A stretch of 64,000 nt of DNA from Petrolisthes cinctipes (GCA_033782935.1 JAWQEG010003714.1:1-64000), one strand, 5' to 3'. Counted from the first letter of the stretch, positions 1-10,857 are shown. The notes: generated by a model from the sequence alone, not told the origin. Translations and numbers: made by a program.

Positions 1-62
1 GATAGTGTTGTCTGTCATCCCTGTATTCATATCCATGGCTGCCACTCTCATTAATAAAACCG

Positions 63-63
<1 letters not shown>

Positions 64-93
<30 letters not shown>
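64..93. repeat. (TTA)n microsatellite
   Basis: About ten uninterrupted ATT/TTA units. Confidence 0.9.
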
Positions 94-94
<1 letters not shown>

Positions 95-238
95 GAAGAC
101 AACTTATACTGCCCACTGTGCGAAAAGTATACTTATTCCCTTAATTAAATTTCTAGTGAATATATAATGTATTAATGATGACTAAAGATATATATATACT
201 AGATTTGGAAGGACAACAGCAAATATAAACAGAAGCTG

Positions 239-261
239 AATAATAATAATAATAATAATAA

Positions 262-295
<34 letters not shown>

Positions 296-353
296 TAATA
301 TAATAATAATAATAATAAAATAATAAAAATAAAAATAATAATAATAATAATAA

Positions 354-391
<38 letters not shown>

Positions 392-403
392 TAATAATAA
401 TAG
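239..403. repeat. (TAA)n microsatellite
   Basis: Roughly 165 bp of AAT/TAA units with a few interruptions. The long open frame on the complement is repeat translation only. Confidence 0.9.
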
Positions 404-510
404 GTAATTCACTATCTTCTATGTTTTATACCACTTTTTTTCCTCTCTTGTAAAATTATCTAAACTTCATCCTTCCTTCTTTCCTTCCTTTCACATCCTT
501 CCTATTTCCC

Positions 511-687
511 AAGGTTGGTAAATCTGGACTAACTGATTCCTCCAAACTATTCCAAGCAACGGGAAGCCATTATTATTTTTCCACGTCTGGTCCTGTTTCC
601 TGTGATACTTTGGAGGAATCAAATCACTCTAATGTGTGTATGTACCTGTGTGTGCATACCATAAAGACATATGTACTTCCCCCTTAA
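511..687. mobile_element. TTAA-type foldback element, subfamily C (degraded)
   Basis: Starts with the GGTTGGTAAATCTGGA-like end and carries the shared internal core GATTCCTCCAAACTATTCC and its complement TTTGGAGGAATCA. It ends at CCCCCTTAA. The left TTAA is not preserved. Confidence 0.6.
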
Positions 688-699
688 CCACAACGAAAA

Positions 700-1350
700 C
701 ACACATACACACACACACACACAGAATACGGGAATCCTGAATGACTCACACACATACACAAGCAGAGAATACATAAACACACACACTCAGAATACATAAT
801 CACACACACTCACAGAATATACACACACACAGAATATATATACACACACAGAATACACAAACACAGAATATACACACACAGAGAATAGCCTACACACAGA
901 GAAAACACACACACTCACAGAATATACACACACACAGAATAAACAGAGTACAAACACACAAAATACACACACACACACACACACACACAGAATACACACA
1001 CACACAGAATACACACACACTCACACAGAATACACACACTCACAGAATATACACACACACAGAATAAACAGAGTACAAACACACACACACACACACACAC
1101 ACAGAATACACACACACACACAGAATACACAATACACACACACAGAATACACACACACACAGAATGGCCTACACACAGAATACACACACACACACAGAAT
1201 AGCCTACACACAGAATACACACACACTCACAGAATATACACACACACAGAATAAACAGAGTACAAACACACACAAAATACACAATACACACACACAGAAT
1301 AGCCTACACACACACTCACAGAATATACACACACACAGAATAAACAGAGT

Positions 1351-1378
<28 letters not shown>
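700..1378. repeat. CA-rich minisatellite with ACAGAATA spacers
   Basis: Irregular tandem array of (CA)n tracts separated by short spacers such as CAGAATACA, CAGAATAGCC and CAGAATAAACAGAGTA. Larger blocks recur as higher-order repeats, for example the sequence around 905-960 reappears near 1050-1085, 1230-1275 and 1318-1355. Confidence 0.9.
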
Positions 1379-1382
<4 letters not shown>

Positions 1383-1545
1383 TACGGGAATCCTGACTGA
1401 CTTCTGAAAACCCCCAAAGCTTCGTTATGGTGGTTGAAGGAGGAAGTTAACAGCTAGACGTTTATATCTATTTTATTCTATTTTTATTTAACACTTGTAC
1501 TCGTTTCTCGTTGCCCATGACCTCTTTATATTGTATAGGAAAGTA

Positions 1546-1719
1546 CACTCGCAATCCAAAATATGTATCCAGGCTTGGCTTTGAATAGCCTGATCGAGTA
1601 TTAAGCGAGTTCAAGCAAATATAAAACAGGATAAGCGTTGTAATTGGTTCACTAGTATGTAAAATGATTCGAAACTTCAACAACAAGACCTGCTGGATAC
1701 AAATTTTGGATTGCGAGTG
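1546..1719. mobile_element. TA-flanked mariner-like palindromic element M1, copy 1
   Basis: Terminal inverted repeats CACTCGCAATCCAAAAT and the reverse complement ATTTTGGATTGCGAGTG, each flanked by TA. It is 174 bp and has no coding capacity. Related copies are at 9615-9960 (interrupted) and 13886-14052. The TA flank and length suggest a Tc1/mariner-type miniature element; this is an inference. Confidence 0.75.
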
Positions 1720-1758
1720 TAAGTACATACAGTATTGGGGACAGTAGTATTTGTTTAT

Positions 1759-1914
1759 TTAAGGACCCTATGATTATTGGTGGCTGCTAATTCCTCCTTG
1801 ACTATGCCACGAAGCAGCTACTAGGCTCCTTCAGTATGGGTGGTGCTTCGTGGCAATGTTTGAAGGACGCGTTAACCTCCTATTATTTACTGACTACAAC
1901 ACAGGGTCCCTTAA
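1759..1914. mobile_element. TTAA-type foldback element, subfamily B
   Basis: TTAA-GGACCCTATGAT at the left and ACAGGGTCCC-TTAA at the right. Internal inverted core GATTCCTCC...CACGAA / TTCGTGGCAATGTTTGAAGGA. Its right TTAA is shared with the next element. Confidence 0.8.
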
Positions 1915-2084
1915 GAGTAGGTGAATTATTGAAAGGCTATTAATTCCTCCAAACTATACCACGAGACAAATCACCCCATTATTATTATTATTATTATTAA
2001 AAGGGGGATCTGTTTCGTGGCATAGTTTAATTGGAGGAATCACAACACACCTTCCAATTCACAAACAAGAGAACCTTCCCTTAA
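1911..2084. mobile_element. TTAA-type foldback element related to subfamily A
   Basis: Bounded by TTAA at both ends and abutting the previous B element. The inverted core is ATTCCTCCAAACTATACCAC / TTTAATTGGAGGAATCA. The loop has expanded into a short (TTA)n tract. Confidence 0.75.
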
Positions 2085-2100
2085 TTAAGATATATATAAT

Positions 2101-2271
2101 TTAAAGGGGGTAATTCACTTTTGTTACATTGGAGTGCCTTGATTCCTCCAAAGTATGCCATGCAGGAAACAGGACCAGATGAACAAAAATAATGGTGTTT
2201 GTTCTGTTGCTTGGAATAGTTTGGAGGATTCAGTTGCTCCATATTTACCAACACAAAATTTCCCCCTTAAT
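2101..2271. mobile_element. TTAA-type foldback element, subfamily C
   Basis: TTAA-AGGGGGTAATTCACTTTTG left end and TTTCCCCCTTAA right end, with core TTGATTCCTCCAAAGTATGCC and TTTGGAGGATTCAGTTGCTC. Third of three nearly consecutive TTAA-flanked elements. Confidence 0.8.
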
Positions 2272-2832
2272 TAATGGCATGAAATTACCGACGGCTTATA
2301 GATAATTTCACCTAAAGTGCAGTTCTCACTATGCAAAAACTCGGATTGCAAGATAATTGAAGGTTTTATAGTGCATATCTTACAGTCCAGATAATATAAG
2401 ACTATCTGTAATTTATTTAAGTGACGTTGGTGTAGAATCTGGTGCCAAATATATATTGTCCATAGCAAACATAAACAAACAAACGGGAATTGGGTTACAA
2501 GGTGCTATGTGGCAATGAGAAACCGCAGGTATATATATGTGTCAGGTGCACTTGCTCGCCTCATTCAAGTCTCCTCTGTGACGGCAGAGGGGAAGGAAGA
2601 ACTATTCAAGGACGTGTGTGTGTTTGTGTGTGTATTTACAGTATATACGTGTGTAGTTACCGTCTCCCACAGTGTTAAAAGTACATAAAACAGAGGAGTG
2701 GTTAACGTGATCACTCGTCTCTCTGTTGTTGTGTGTTGGACGGCTGTTCCAGAAAGGGCCCACTGACACAAGGTATGTAAAAACGTCTATAAATACAATC
2801 TTTAACAATATATTTTCACTCTCTTGACTCCA

Positions 2833-3011
2833 TTAAGGAACCCTGTGATTGTGTATGAGACCTGGTTGTGGCTTGGCTTCTGATTCCTCCTGACTATGCC
2901 ACTAAACAAACAAACAAGCTGCTTTAATGTAGGTGTGTGTGTGTTTCGTGGCAATGTTTTGAAGGACTCTCTAACCTCCATTTTTCTGACTACATCACGG
3001 GGGGTCCTTGA
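2833..3011. mobile_element. TTAA-type foldback element, subfamily B
   Basis: TTAA-GGAACCCTGTGATTGTGTA left end. The right end GGGGTCCTTGA has the TTAA mutated to TTGA. Core includes GATTCCTCCTGACTATGCCA and TTTCGTGGCAATGTTTTGAA. Confidence 0.75.
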
Positions 3012-3190
3012 GGGGAGATTCTTCAGTTGTTATTGTTGTTGAATTAGAAGGCTACTGATTCCTCCTAACTATACCAGAAAACACAGACTCCCTAATTGGT
3101 ACTAATAGAGGGGGATCAGCTGATGGTTCGTGGCATAGTTTGGAGGAATCAAAAGACCTTCCAACTTACCAACCAAGAGTTCCTCTGAAT
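3008..3190. mobile_element. TTAA-type foldback element, subfamily A
   Basis: Begins TTGA-GGGGAGATTCTTCAG, directly joined to the preceding B copy, and ends near CCAAGAGTTCCTCTGAA. Core GATTCCTCCTAACTATACCA / CATAGTTTGGAGGAATCA. Confidence 0.7.
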
Positions 3191-3282
3191 ACACTCGTTG
3201 TGATGCGACTGTCATTTTTATTATATTTATTCACATATACATTTATTTTCTTCAATGGATCTAGAGTCAATTATTTAAGGGG

Positions 3283-3345
3283 ATTGATTGATTGATTAAT
3301 ATTAGGCGCCGCAACAGCGAGGTCATATAGCGCCAGAAAAAGCTG
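3283..3345. repeat. Dispersed GGCGCC-core repeat, copy 1
   Basis: The block ATATTAGGCGCCGCAACAGC followed by GAGGTCATATAGCGCC recurs with changes at about 62130-62168, in inverted form near 17692-17745, and partly at 63084-63116. It is preceded here by a short (ATTG)n tract. Origin not recognised. Confidence 0.55.
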
Positions 3346-3378
3346 ATTGAGAGGTGAGACGGCAAGCAGGAAGATTAT

Positions 3379-3552
3379 TTAAGGAGAGATTTTTTTGTTA
3401 GTGAATTTGGAAGGTCTCTACTTATTCCTCCAAACTATCATGCCAGGAAACATCAGATCCCAAATTAGTATACTATTGAGGGCCTCTGTCTGTTTTCTGG
3501 TCTAGTTAGGAGGAATCATCAGTAGCCTTCTAATTTATTTACAAACCCTTAA
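3379..3552. mobile_element. TTAA-type foldback element, subfamily A
   Basis: TTAA-GGAGAGATTTTTTTGTTAG to ACAAACCC-TTAA, with core ATTCCTCCAAACTATCATGCC and GTTAGGAGGAATCA. Confidence 0.75.
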
Positions 3553-3723
3553 TTAAGGACCCTGTGATCGTGTATGAAAATTGAAGGCTTCTCTGGATTC
3601 CTCCTTACCATGCCACGAAACAATTTACTAAGCTCCTTCCAGATAAGTGGTGTTTCGTGGTAATATTTAAAGGACTCTTGTATCTCCCATTTTCTTGACT
3701 ACATACAACACAGGGTCCCTTAA
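3553..3723. mobile_element. TTAA-type foldback element, subfamily B
   Basis: TTAA-GGACCCTGTGATCGTGTAT to CACAGGGTCCC-TTAA, immediately adjoining the previous copy through a TTAATTAA junction. One of the best-preserved B copies. Confidence 0.85.
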
Positions 3724-4471
3724 TTAAACGAAGCACCACCCCGAGTTCTGATCAAATATAACTAGTATATATGGGTATTATTTCTATATCGTAGTGAATT
3801 TTTTTTTTTTTTAACTAATTCCCTTCTATATATACGTAATAATCATGACCTCAAATATACACTGGAGGTCAAATATTCTGTCCTGATCAGAGACACGTAT
3901 ATGAATCTTTGGACAATTGAGGGAGAAGTAGGATGTGAAGTTGGTAGATAAAATTCATGCTGTGTATTTATAGTTAGTTAGTTTAATTTTTTTTCCTTTT
4001 TTTTTTTTGTTTAATATGTCTTGGGAGTGGTATTATATTACATTTACAGTAAAGCCTAATTTTGTTAATGTGTCAATCGTCTTTGGAACCCTATCGACAT
4101 AAAGTAGTTAGTTAGTTAGTGTGTGTAATTTTTTGTGTTTAAGCTGTTTTGGGTTTAGTTGGTTTGTCTAATTTTGTGTTTAATCTTGTATTTGTCTATT
4201 ATATTTACGGTAAAGCCCAATGTTATATATTTTGGTATCAATCGTCTTTGGAACCTTCTACACATTCACCTAAAATAATGTCACTATAAATTTAAAGAAG
4301 AACCCGGTGCATATTCAAAGTTAATTTAAGGGAAGGAAATAATACAGTAATGGTGTAAAAGTTTTGATATACAATAAGTAAATAAGTTAAATGGTTGTTA
4401 TACTTGAAATGATGATAACTTTGGAAACTGAGACTTGCTTCACTAAACTTTTTTTTTTACTTTCATCCATT

Positions 4472-4577
4472 TATTTTCGTTTCTCTCTCTGTCTCTCTGT
4501 CTGTCTCTCTGTCTCTCTCTCTGTCTCTGTCTCTGTCTCTGTCTCTCTGTCTCTCTGTCTCTCTGTCTCTGTCTCTG

Positions 4578-4662
<85 letters not shown>

Positions 4663-4708
4663 GTTGTAACCCCGCACCTGTATCCTCGCTTACATTTTCT
4701 TTCTTTTA

Positions 4709-4735
<27 letters not shown>
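4472..4735. repeat. (TC)n/(TCTG)n microsatellite block
   Basis: Polypyrimidine stretch with TCTCTG variants, then pure CT, interrupted near 4661-4709 and resuming at 4710-4735. Confidence 0.9.
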
Positions 4736-4739
<4 letters not shown>

Positions 4740-4805
4740 GAGGTCTTTTATCTGAGTTGATCTATAATTGCAGTACAATGACACTGCAAGTTTCTGATGC
4801 ATGTA

Positions 4806-4968
4806 CAGTCAGCGGCAGAAGTCTTGTGGCCTCACCTGCTTCACCGAGACAGGCAGTGTTCATGGACTCGAGAAATACGCACGTTTTCTACACCTAATAA
4901 TCTCTAGTCTATGAACATCGCGTGCCTCGGTGAAGCAAGTGAGGCGACAAGACTTTTGCCGCCGACTG
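4806..4968. mobile_element. TA-flanked palindromic element F, copy 1
   Basis: TA-CAGTCAGCGGCAGAAGTCTTG at the left and GACTTTTGCCGCCGACTG-TA at the right, with further inverted matches inward (CTTCACCGAG / CTCGGTGAAG). A second complete copy is at 57675-57884 and a partial one near 61143. Mariner-like by TA target and TIRs; inferred. Confidence 0.75.
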
Positions 4969-4980
4969 TACAACAGAACT

Positions 4981-4982
<2 letters not shown>

Positions 4983-5038
<56 letters not shown>

Positions 5039-5118
5039 CATGGATACAGGCGAGTGGTTATACCTGACACACACACACATAGAGAGAGAAGCATGGATAT
5101 AGGCGAGTGGTTATGCCT

Positions 5119-5211
<93 letters not shown>

Positions 5212-5258
5212 AGCCTGGATACAGGTGAGTGGTTATACCAGTGAGAGAGAGAGAGAGA
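4983..5258. repeat. (GA)n and (CA)n microsatellite block
   Basis: Pure GA tracts at 4983-5036 and 5152-5208 with a (CA)16-type tract between. A spacer of about 50 bp containing GGATACAGGCGAGTGGTTAT is itself repeated three times with changes (5041, 5093, 5217). Confidence 0.85.
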
Positions 5259-5433
5259 GGGGGGGAGGGGTTTACGTGGTATAGCCATAGGGAGGGGATT
5301 CCCAGCTTTGAGGAGTCTTGAGGACGTGAGCAGACTACACACACACACACACACACACACAGGATATTGTAAGCATATTATCACTATCTTTTTCTGAGGG
5401 AGTGATATTGTGCAGTTGGTGTTCAGTCTGGCG

Positions 5434-5557
5434 TGTGTGTGTGTGTGAAGGATTCTTTTTAACCATGATGGAAGTGTGTGTGTGTGTGTAGGATTCTTTT
5501 AACCGTGATGGAAGTAAGTGTGTGTGTGTGTGTGAAGGATTCTTTTAACCATGATGG

Positions 5558-5624
<67 letters not shown>

Positions 5625-5688
5625 GAATTCTTGTAACAGTGATAGAAGTGTGTGTGTGTGTGTGAAGGATTCTTTTAACCATGATGGA

Positions 5689-5734
<46 letters not shown>

Positions 5735-5793
5735 GAATTCTTATAACGGTGATAGAAGTGTGTGTGTGTGAAGGATTCTCTTAACCGTGATAG

Positions 5794-5828
<35 letters not shown>

Positions 5829-6025
5829 GGATTCTTTTAACCGTGATAGAAGTGTGTGTGTGTGTGTGTGTGAAGGATTCTTTTAACCATGATAGAAGTG
5901 TGTGTGTGTGTGTAGGATTCTTTTAACCATGATAGAAGTGTGTGTGTGTGTGTGTGTAGGATTCTTTTAACCATGATAGAAGTGTGTGTGTGTGTGTGTG
6001 TGAAGAATTCTTTTAACCGCGATAG

Positions 6026-6062
<37 letters not shown>

Positions 6063-6131
6063 GAATTCTTTTAACCGCGATAGAAGAGCGAGTGTGTGTG
6101 TGTGTGTGTGTGTGCGTGTGCGTGTGTGTGC
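5434..6131. repeat. (GT)n minisatellite with a conserved spacer
   Basis: About fifteen units, each a (GT)n tract of variable length plus the spacer GAAGGATTCTTTTAACCRTG then ATRGAA. Spacers are highly conserved while GT tract length varies from a few to over thirty dinucleotides. Confidence 0.9.
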
Positions 6132-6769
6132 AAGCTGAAACGACCTTAAAGCTAGACTGAATCCTTTGTCAGAAGAGAAGGCCGAAAATGGCTTTGTTTA
6201 CATATATGTACCGTATAACATCCAAAACAGAGGGTCATAAACATTCACACACTGTAATTAGAGACGGAAACTCTTACTATTAATTTACTGCATAATATAT
6301 TTAATTACACTACACGGAAATGCTTGTGGTTGGTTGGTTGGTTGGTTGGTTAGTTAGTTTGTTTACACGAAAATAATTATATGCGGTTATGTTGCTGTGA
6401 AAATTGTGACATATGCTGTACTGTATTTATTTCATCTCTTCCTGTTTCTTGTTAGTTATTCTGTATATATAATTATTTCCGGGCTCTTGTTAAGCTATAA
6501 TATGGAAATTTTTGTGTTATTAGGGTTTGTTATACGGGAATATATAGTAAGATAAATAGTGCTAAGTGTGTTATAGTAGTGAGTTAGTTAGAATGAGTGA
6601 AGGAAGTAAATTAATTCAAGTGAAGCAAGAGTGAAGGAAATAAAAAAAAATGGAGGGAAGGAAATTATTGTGAGGTAATAATGAATGAACTATTAAATGA
6701 TTAAGTAGTGAATGAAAGAAAAGTTGCATAAGAACGAATGAAGGAAAGGGGAAATAAAGATGAATGAAG

Positions 6770-7195
6770 GAAAATAGAGTGAAGTAAGAAGAATGAATGA
6801 ATGAAGGAAGGAAGGAAGGGAAGAATGCATGTAGGTATGAAGGAAGTAAGAATAATGCAGTAAAGAAGGAAGAGAGAAGAATACACGAAGGGAGGAAGGA
6901 AGAAGAATGCAATAAAGAAGGAAGGGAGGAAGGAAGATGAATGAAGGATGTAAGTGAAGAAAGGAAGTAAGAAGGAAGGAAGGAAGATGGAAAAAGGAAG
7001 GAAGGAAGGAAGATGGAAAAAGGAAGGAAGGAAGATGGAAAAAGGAAGGAAGGAAGGAAGATGGAAAAAGGAAGGAAGGAAGGAAGATGGAAAAAGGAAG
7101 GAAGGAAGGAAGAATGAATGAATGAATGAATGAAGGATGGAATGAAGGAAGATGGAAAAAGGAAGAAGGAAGAATGTAAGAATGAAGGAAAATGC
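6770..7195. repeat. (GGAA)n-rich minisatellite
   Basis: Tandem GGAA tracts with the recurrent spacer AGATGGAAAAA (at least five copies between 6987 and 7160) and GAATGAATGAAT blocks. The Ser/Phe/Pro-rich open frames on the complement are repeat translations. Confidence 0.9.
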
Positions 7196-7353
7196 ACTGA
7201 AGTAATAACACGGCAGGCAGGAAGGAAGGAGAGACACCATTAGGAACAACACACCAGAACATTACTATACACTACTGCGTAAATTCTATATACTTCCCCC
7301 AACAACGAACATTAGGACCTAAGCAAAAAATATATATTACCACACTCACAAAC

Positions 7354-7356
<3 letters not shown>

Positions 7357-7399
<43 letters not shown>

Positions 7400-7440
7400 A
7401 TAATAATAATAATAATAATAAAAATAACAAATAATAATAA
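7357..7440. repeat. Poly(A) run followed by (AAT)n
   Basis: About forty A residues followed by AAT units. No retroelement body with coding sequence or target duplication was recognised upstream. Confidence 0.85.
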
Positions 7441-7719
7441 AAATGAGGACAACGAACATAAAAATATACCGAATAATATATAATTTTATTCTCCCAATCA
7501 GACCATAAACAATAAAAATAAATAATAATAATAATAAACAGGACAACGTACAGTAAAAATAATTAATATTTGTATTATCCCACTCACAAACCATAACAAA
7601 AGATAAAATAAAATTGAGGACAACGAACGTAAAAAATATATATATCATCCCACTCACTGACCATAAAAAATAAATAATAATAATAATAATAATAAAAACA
7701 AAAAAAAATTTAAATGATT

Positions 7720-7854
7720 CCTTCAAACTATTCCAAGCAACTGTTAGACCACCATTATTTGTCCATCTGACCCTGTTTCATGATATACTTTGGAGGAACT
7801 AATCAATTAATTAAGGTGCTCCAATATATCAAAAATATACCATCAAACCCTTAA
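7720..7854. mobile_element. TTAA-type foldback element, subfamily C (short)
   Basis: TTAA-ATGATTCCTTCAAACTATTC to CATCAAACCC-TTAA. Carries the C core and CTTTGGAGGAACTAATCA. The left terminal part is missing. Confidence 0.65.
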
Positions 7855-8833
7855 GTAGTGAAGTAGTCAGAAAATTGGAGGTAAAACGAGTCCTTCATAA
7901 TAATATTGCCACGAAACACACCACACACACACACACCTACACACACACACACCTACACACACACACACCTACACACACACACACCTACACACACACACAC
8001 ACACCTACACACACACACACCTACACACACACACACCTACACACACACCTACACACACACACACACACACCTACACACACCACACACCTACACACACACG
8101 CCACACACCTACACACACACACCTACACACACACGCCACACACCTACACACACACGCCACACACACACACGCCACACACACACACGCCACACACACACAC
8201 GCCACACACACACACGCCACACACACACACGCCACACACACACACGCCACACACACACACGCCACACACACACACGCCACACACACACACGCCACACACA
8301 CACACGCCACACACACACACGCCACACACACACACACGCCACACACACACACACACCACACACACACACACACCACACACACACACACACCACACACACA
8401 CACACACCACACACACACACACACCACACACACACACACACCACACACACACACCTACACACACACACACACCTACACACACACACACACCTACACACAC
8501 ACACACACCTACACACACACACACACCTACACACACACACACACCTACACACACACACACACCTACACACACACACACACCTACACACACACACACACCT
8601 ACACACACACACACACCTACACACACACACACCTACACACACACACACACCTACACACACACACACACCTACACACACACACACACCTACACACACACAC
8701 ACACCTACACACACACACACACCTACACACACACACACACCTACACACACACACACACCTACACACACACACACCTACACACACACACACCTACACACAC
8801 ACACGCCACACACACACACGCCACACACACACG

Positions 8834-8875
<42 letters not shown>

Positions 8876-9005
8876 TTATATTATACTCATACACACTTTT
8901 ATTATGCTTCCTATATATATATTTTATGGAAGGAGCTTGTTTCGTGGCACACATAGGAGGAATCAGAAGCCTCCAATTCCCATCATACACGATCAGAGTC
9001 CTTAA
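7851..9005. mobile_element. TTAA-type foldback element, subfamily B, with a giant minisatellite loop
   Basis: The left arm reads GTAGTCAGAAAATTGGAGGT...ATTGCCACGAAACAC and the right arm TTTCGTGGCACACATAGGAGGAATC...GATCAGAGTCC-TTAA, as in other B copies. Normal copies have a short loop. Here nearly 960 bp of CA-rich tandem repeat lies between the arms. Confidence 0.75.
7918..8875. repeat. Compound CA minisatellite: ACACCT, ACGCC and ACACC units
   Basis: Three successive unit types: 14-18 bp units ending CACACACCTA, then 14-bp CACACACACACGCC units (about 12 copies near 8145-8340), then CACACC units, then roughly 20 copies of the CACACACACACCTA type, ending in pure CA. His/Thr- and Cys/Val-rich open frames here are artefacts. 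Confidence 0.92.
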
Positions 9006-9332
9006 GGGGGTGCGTGAATAGGGGGACAGGCTTGGGGGGGGGGGCTTCAGGGGGGTTTTGGTGGGTGCGAGAGTAGGGGGACAGGCTTGTGTGTGTGTGG
9101 GGGGGGGGGTTAGGGGGGTGCTGGAATAGGTTACAGGCTTTCTACCCCCCCCAAGCCTGTCCCCCTATTCCAGCAACCCCCCCCCCCCCCAGTTTCCCCC
9201 CAAGCCTGTCCCCCTATTCCCGCACCCCCCCCAGTTCCCCCCCCCCCCAGTTCCCCCCCAAGCCTGTCCCCCTATTCCAGCACCCCCCCTAGTTCCCCCC
9301 AAGCCTGTCCCCCTACTCCCGCACCCCCTTAA
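9002..9332. mobile_element. TTAA-flanked G-rich/C-rich palindromic element
   Basis: TTAA-GGGGGTGCGTGAATAGGGGG at the left and CTACTCCCGCACCCCC-TTAA at the right. Between them are repeated ACAGGCTTGGGGGG units that switch to CCCCCCAAGCCTGT after about 9148. It adjoins the B element through a shared TTAA. A partial relative lies at 14357-14457. Confidence 0.7.
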
Positions 9333-9404
9333 TTAATACGGGCTATAGACTATTCCTGTCAAATTCCTCGCATCAATATTTACAAGAACATCGCTGAACT
9401 CGTA

Positions 9405-9444
<40 letters not shown>

Positions 9445-9614
9445 AAAAGATATACATGTTTATTTTTTTATGGTACAGTCTTCATTTATTATTATTATTA
9501 TTATAGGTCTTTTAATTTAGGGGAGATTCTCTTGTTGGTGAATTGGAAGGTCTCTTGATTCCTCCTAACTATGACCACGAAACATATATATATCCCCTAA
9601 TAATTTACATAGTA

Positions 9615-9960
9615 CACTCGTAATCCAAAATTTATATCCAGGTCTTGTTGTTGTTGAAGTTTCGAATCATTTGACATACTAGTGAACCAATTACAACGCT
9701 TATCCTGTTTCATATTTGCTTGGGCTCGCTTAAGGGGGAAATTTTGTGTTGGTAAATCTGGAGTAACTGAATCCACCAAACTATTCCAAGCAACAGAAGA
9801 ACACCATTACTTTTGCTCTTCTGGTCCTGTTTCCTAGCATACTTTGCATGGAGGAATCAAGGCACTTCAATGTACCAAAAACGAATTACCATGGACCTTA
9901 ATATTCGAGATCAGGCTATTCGAAGCAAGCCTCATGGATACATATTTTGGATTGAGAGTG
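9615..9960. mobile_element. TA-flanked element M1, copy 2, split by a subfamily C insertion
   Basis: Left half CACTCGTAATCCAAAATTTA...GGGCTCGC and right half ATTCGAGATCAGGCTATTCG...TTTTGGATTGAGAGTG, both flanked by TA outside. The intact copy at 13886-14052 reads GAGCTCGCTTAATACTCGAT across the break. Confidence 0.85.
9730..9901. mobile_element. TTAA-type element, subfamily C, innermost nested copy
   Basis: TTAA-GGGGGAAATTTTGTGTTGGT left end and CCAAAAACGAATTACC...ACC-TTAA right end. The TTAA is duplicated relative to the intact M1 copy, which has a single TTAA at that point. Confidence 0.87.
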
Positions 9961-10154
9961 TACCATTGAAGGGGTTTATTTTCTGGTATAGATAATAGGA
10001 ATTTGTATATAGCCTTCCAAATTACCAACTAGAGAATCTCACCTTAAGGAAAACCTGCATGGTCGTGGTGGTAACTTACTGATAATGTTTATTTTAAAAA
10101 ACCCACAAGGACACTATAAAACTATTTTGTGTGACTTCCTGTAACACAAACTGG

Positions 10155-10440
10155 GACACACACACACACAAACGCTGGGGGATACACACACACACACAAA
10201 CGCTGGGGGATACACACACACACACAAACGCTGGGGGATACACACACACACACAAACGCTGGGGGATACACACACACACACACAAACGCTGGGGGATACA
10301 CACACACACACACACACACAAACGCTGGGGGATACACACACACACACACAAACGCTGGGGGATACACACACACACACACAAACGCTGGGGGACACACACA
10401 CACACACAAACGCTGGGGGATACACACACACACATACACA
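10155..10440. repeat. Minisatellite with AAACGCTGGGGGATA spacers
   Basis: Ten or so units of 26-34 bp, each a (CA)n tract plus AAACGCTGGGGGATA (one unit has GACA). The spacer is almost invariant. Confidence 0.92.
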
Positions 10441-10716
10441 CACTGAGACAGACACGCACGGACACACACGCATGCACTGAGACACACACATCATAATATA
10501 TGCATGCACACACACATTGGGTGAACAAGAGTTACACCTTCCTCGTAATAACAAAGATTCCCAGAAGCTATAGTGGAACCTGTTATCATAGTGGTGTTAG
10601 TGGGAGGGAAGGAAGGAAGGAGGAGACACAAGGAATAAAAAAGATCGAGACAAACAGACCGGATACACAGACCACACAGACCTACCTTGCAGTCCATACG
10701 AGGTGGTGGTCTGGCC

Positions 10717-10857
10717 TTAAGGGGAAATTTTCTTGTTGGTTAATTGGAAGGTCTCTCATTCCTTTTAAATATGCCAGAAAATGGGGATCTGTTTCGCGGT
10801 ATTATAGTTTGGAGGAATCAAAGACCTTCAATTTCCAAAAAGAGGTTCTCTCCTTAA
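10717..10857. mobile_element. TTAA-type foldback element, subfamily A
   Basis: TTAA-GGGGAAATTTTCTTGTTGGT to AGAGGTTCTCTCC-TTAA, with inverted core ATTCCTTTTAAATATGCCAG / TAGTTTGGAGGAATCA. Confidence 0.8.

Larger units (their letters stand above)
9516..10047. mobile_element. TTAA-type element, subfamily A, interrupted by nested insertions
   Basis: Left part: GGGGAGATTCTCTTGTTGGT and TTGATTCCTCCTAACTAT. Right part: TTTTCTGGTATAG...CCTTCCAAATTACCAAC and GAGAATCTCACC-TTAA. The middle is split by the M1 element 9615-9960 at a TA. Intact A copies (for example near 11410) read across this point as ATTAGTACCATT. Confidence 0.8.

Noticed and set aside
6616..7262. Long Ser/Phe/Pro-rich minus-strand frames
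   Set aside because: Complement of the GGAA minisatellite, open in three frames simultaneously.
7875..9021. Long His/Thr-rich and Cys/Val-rich open frames
   Set aside because: They are translations of the CA minisatellite in several frames and both strands, with no splice sites or conserved domain.
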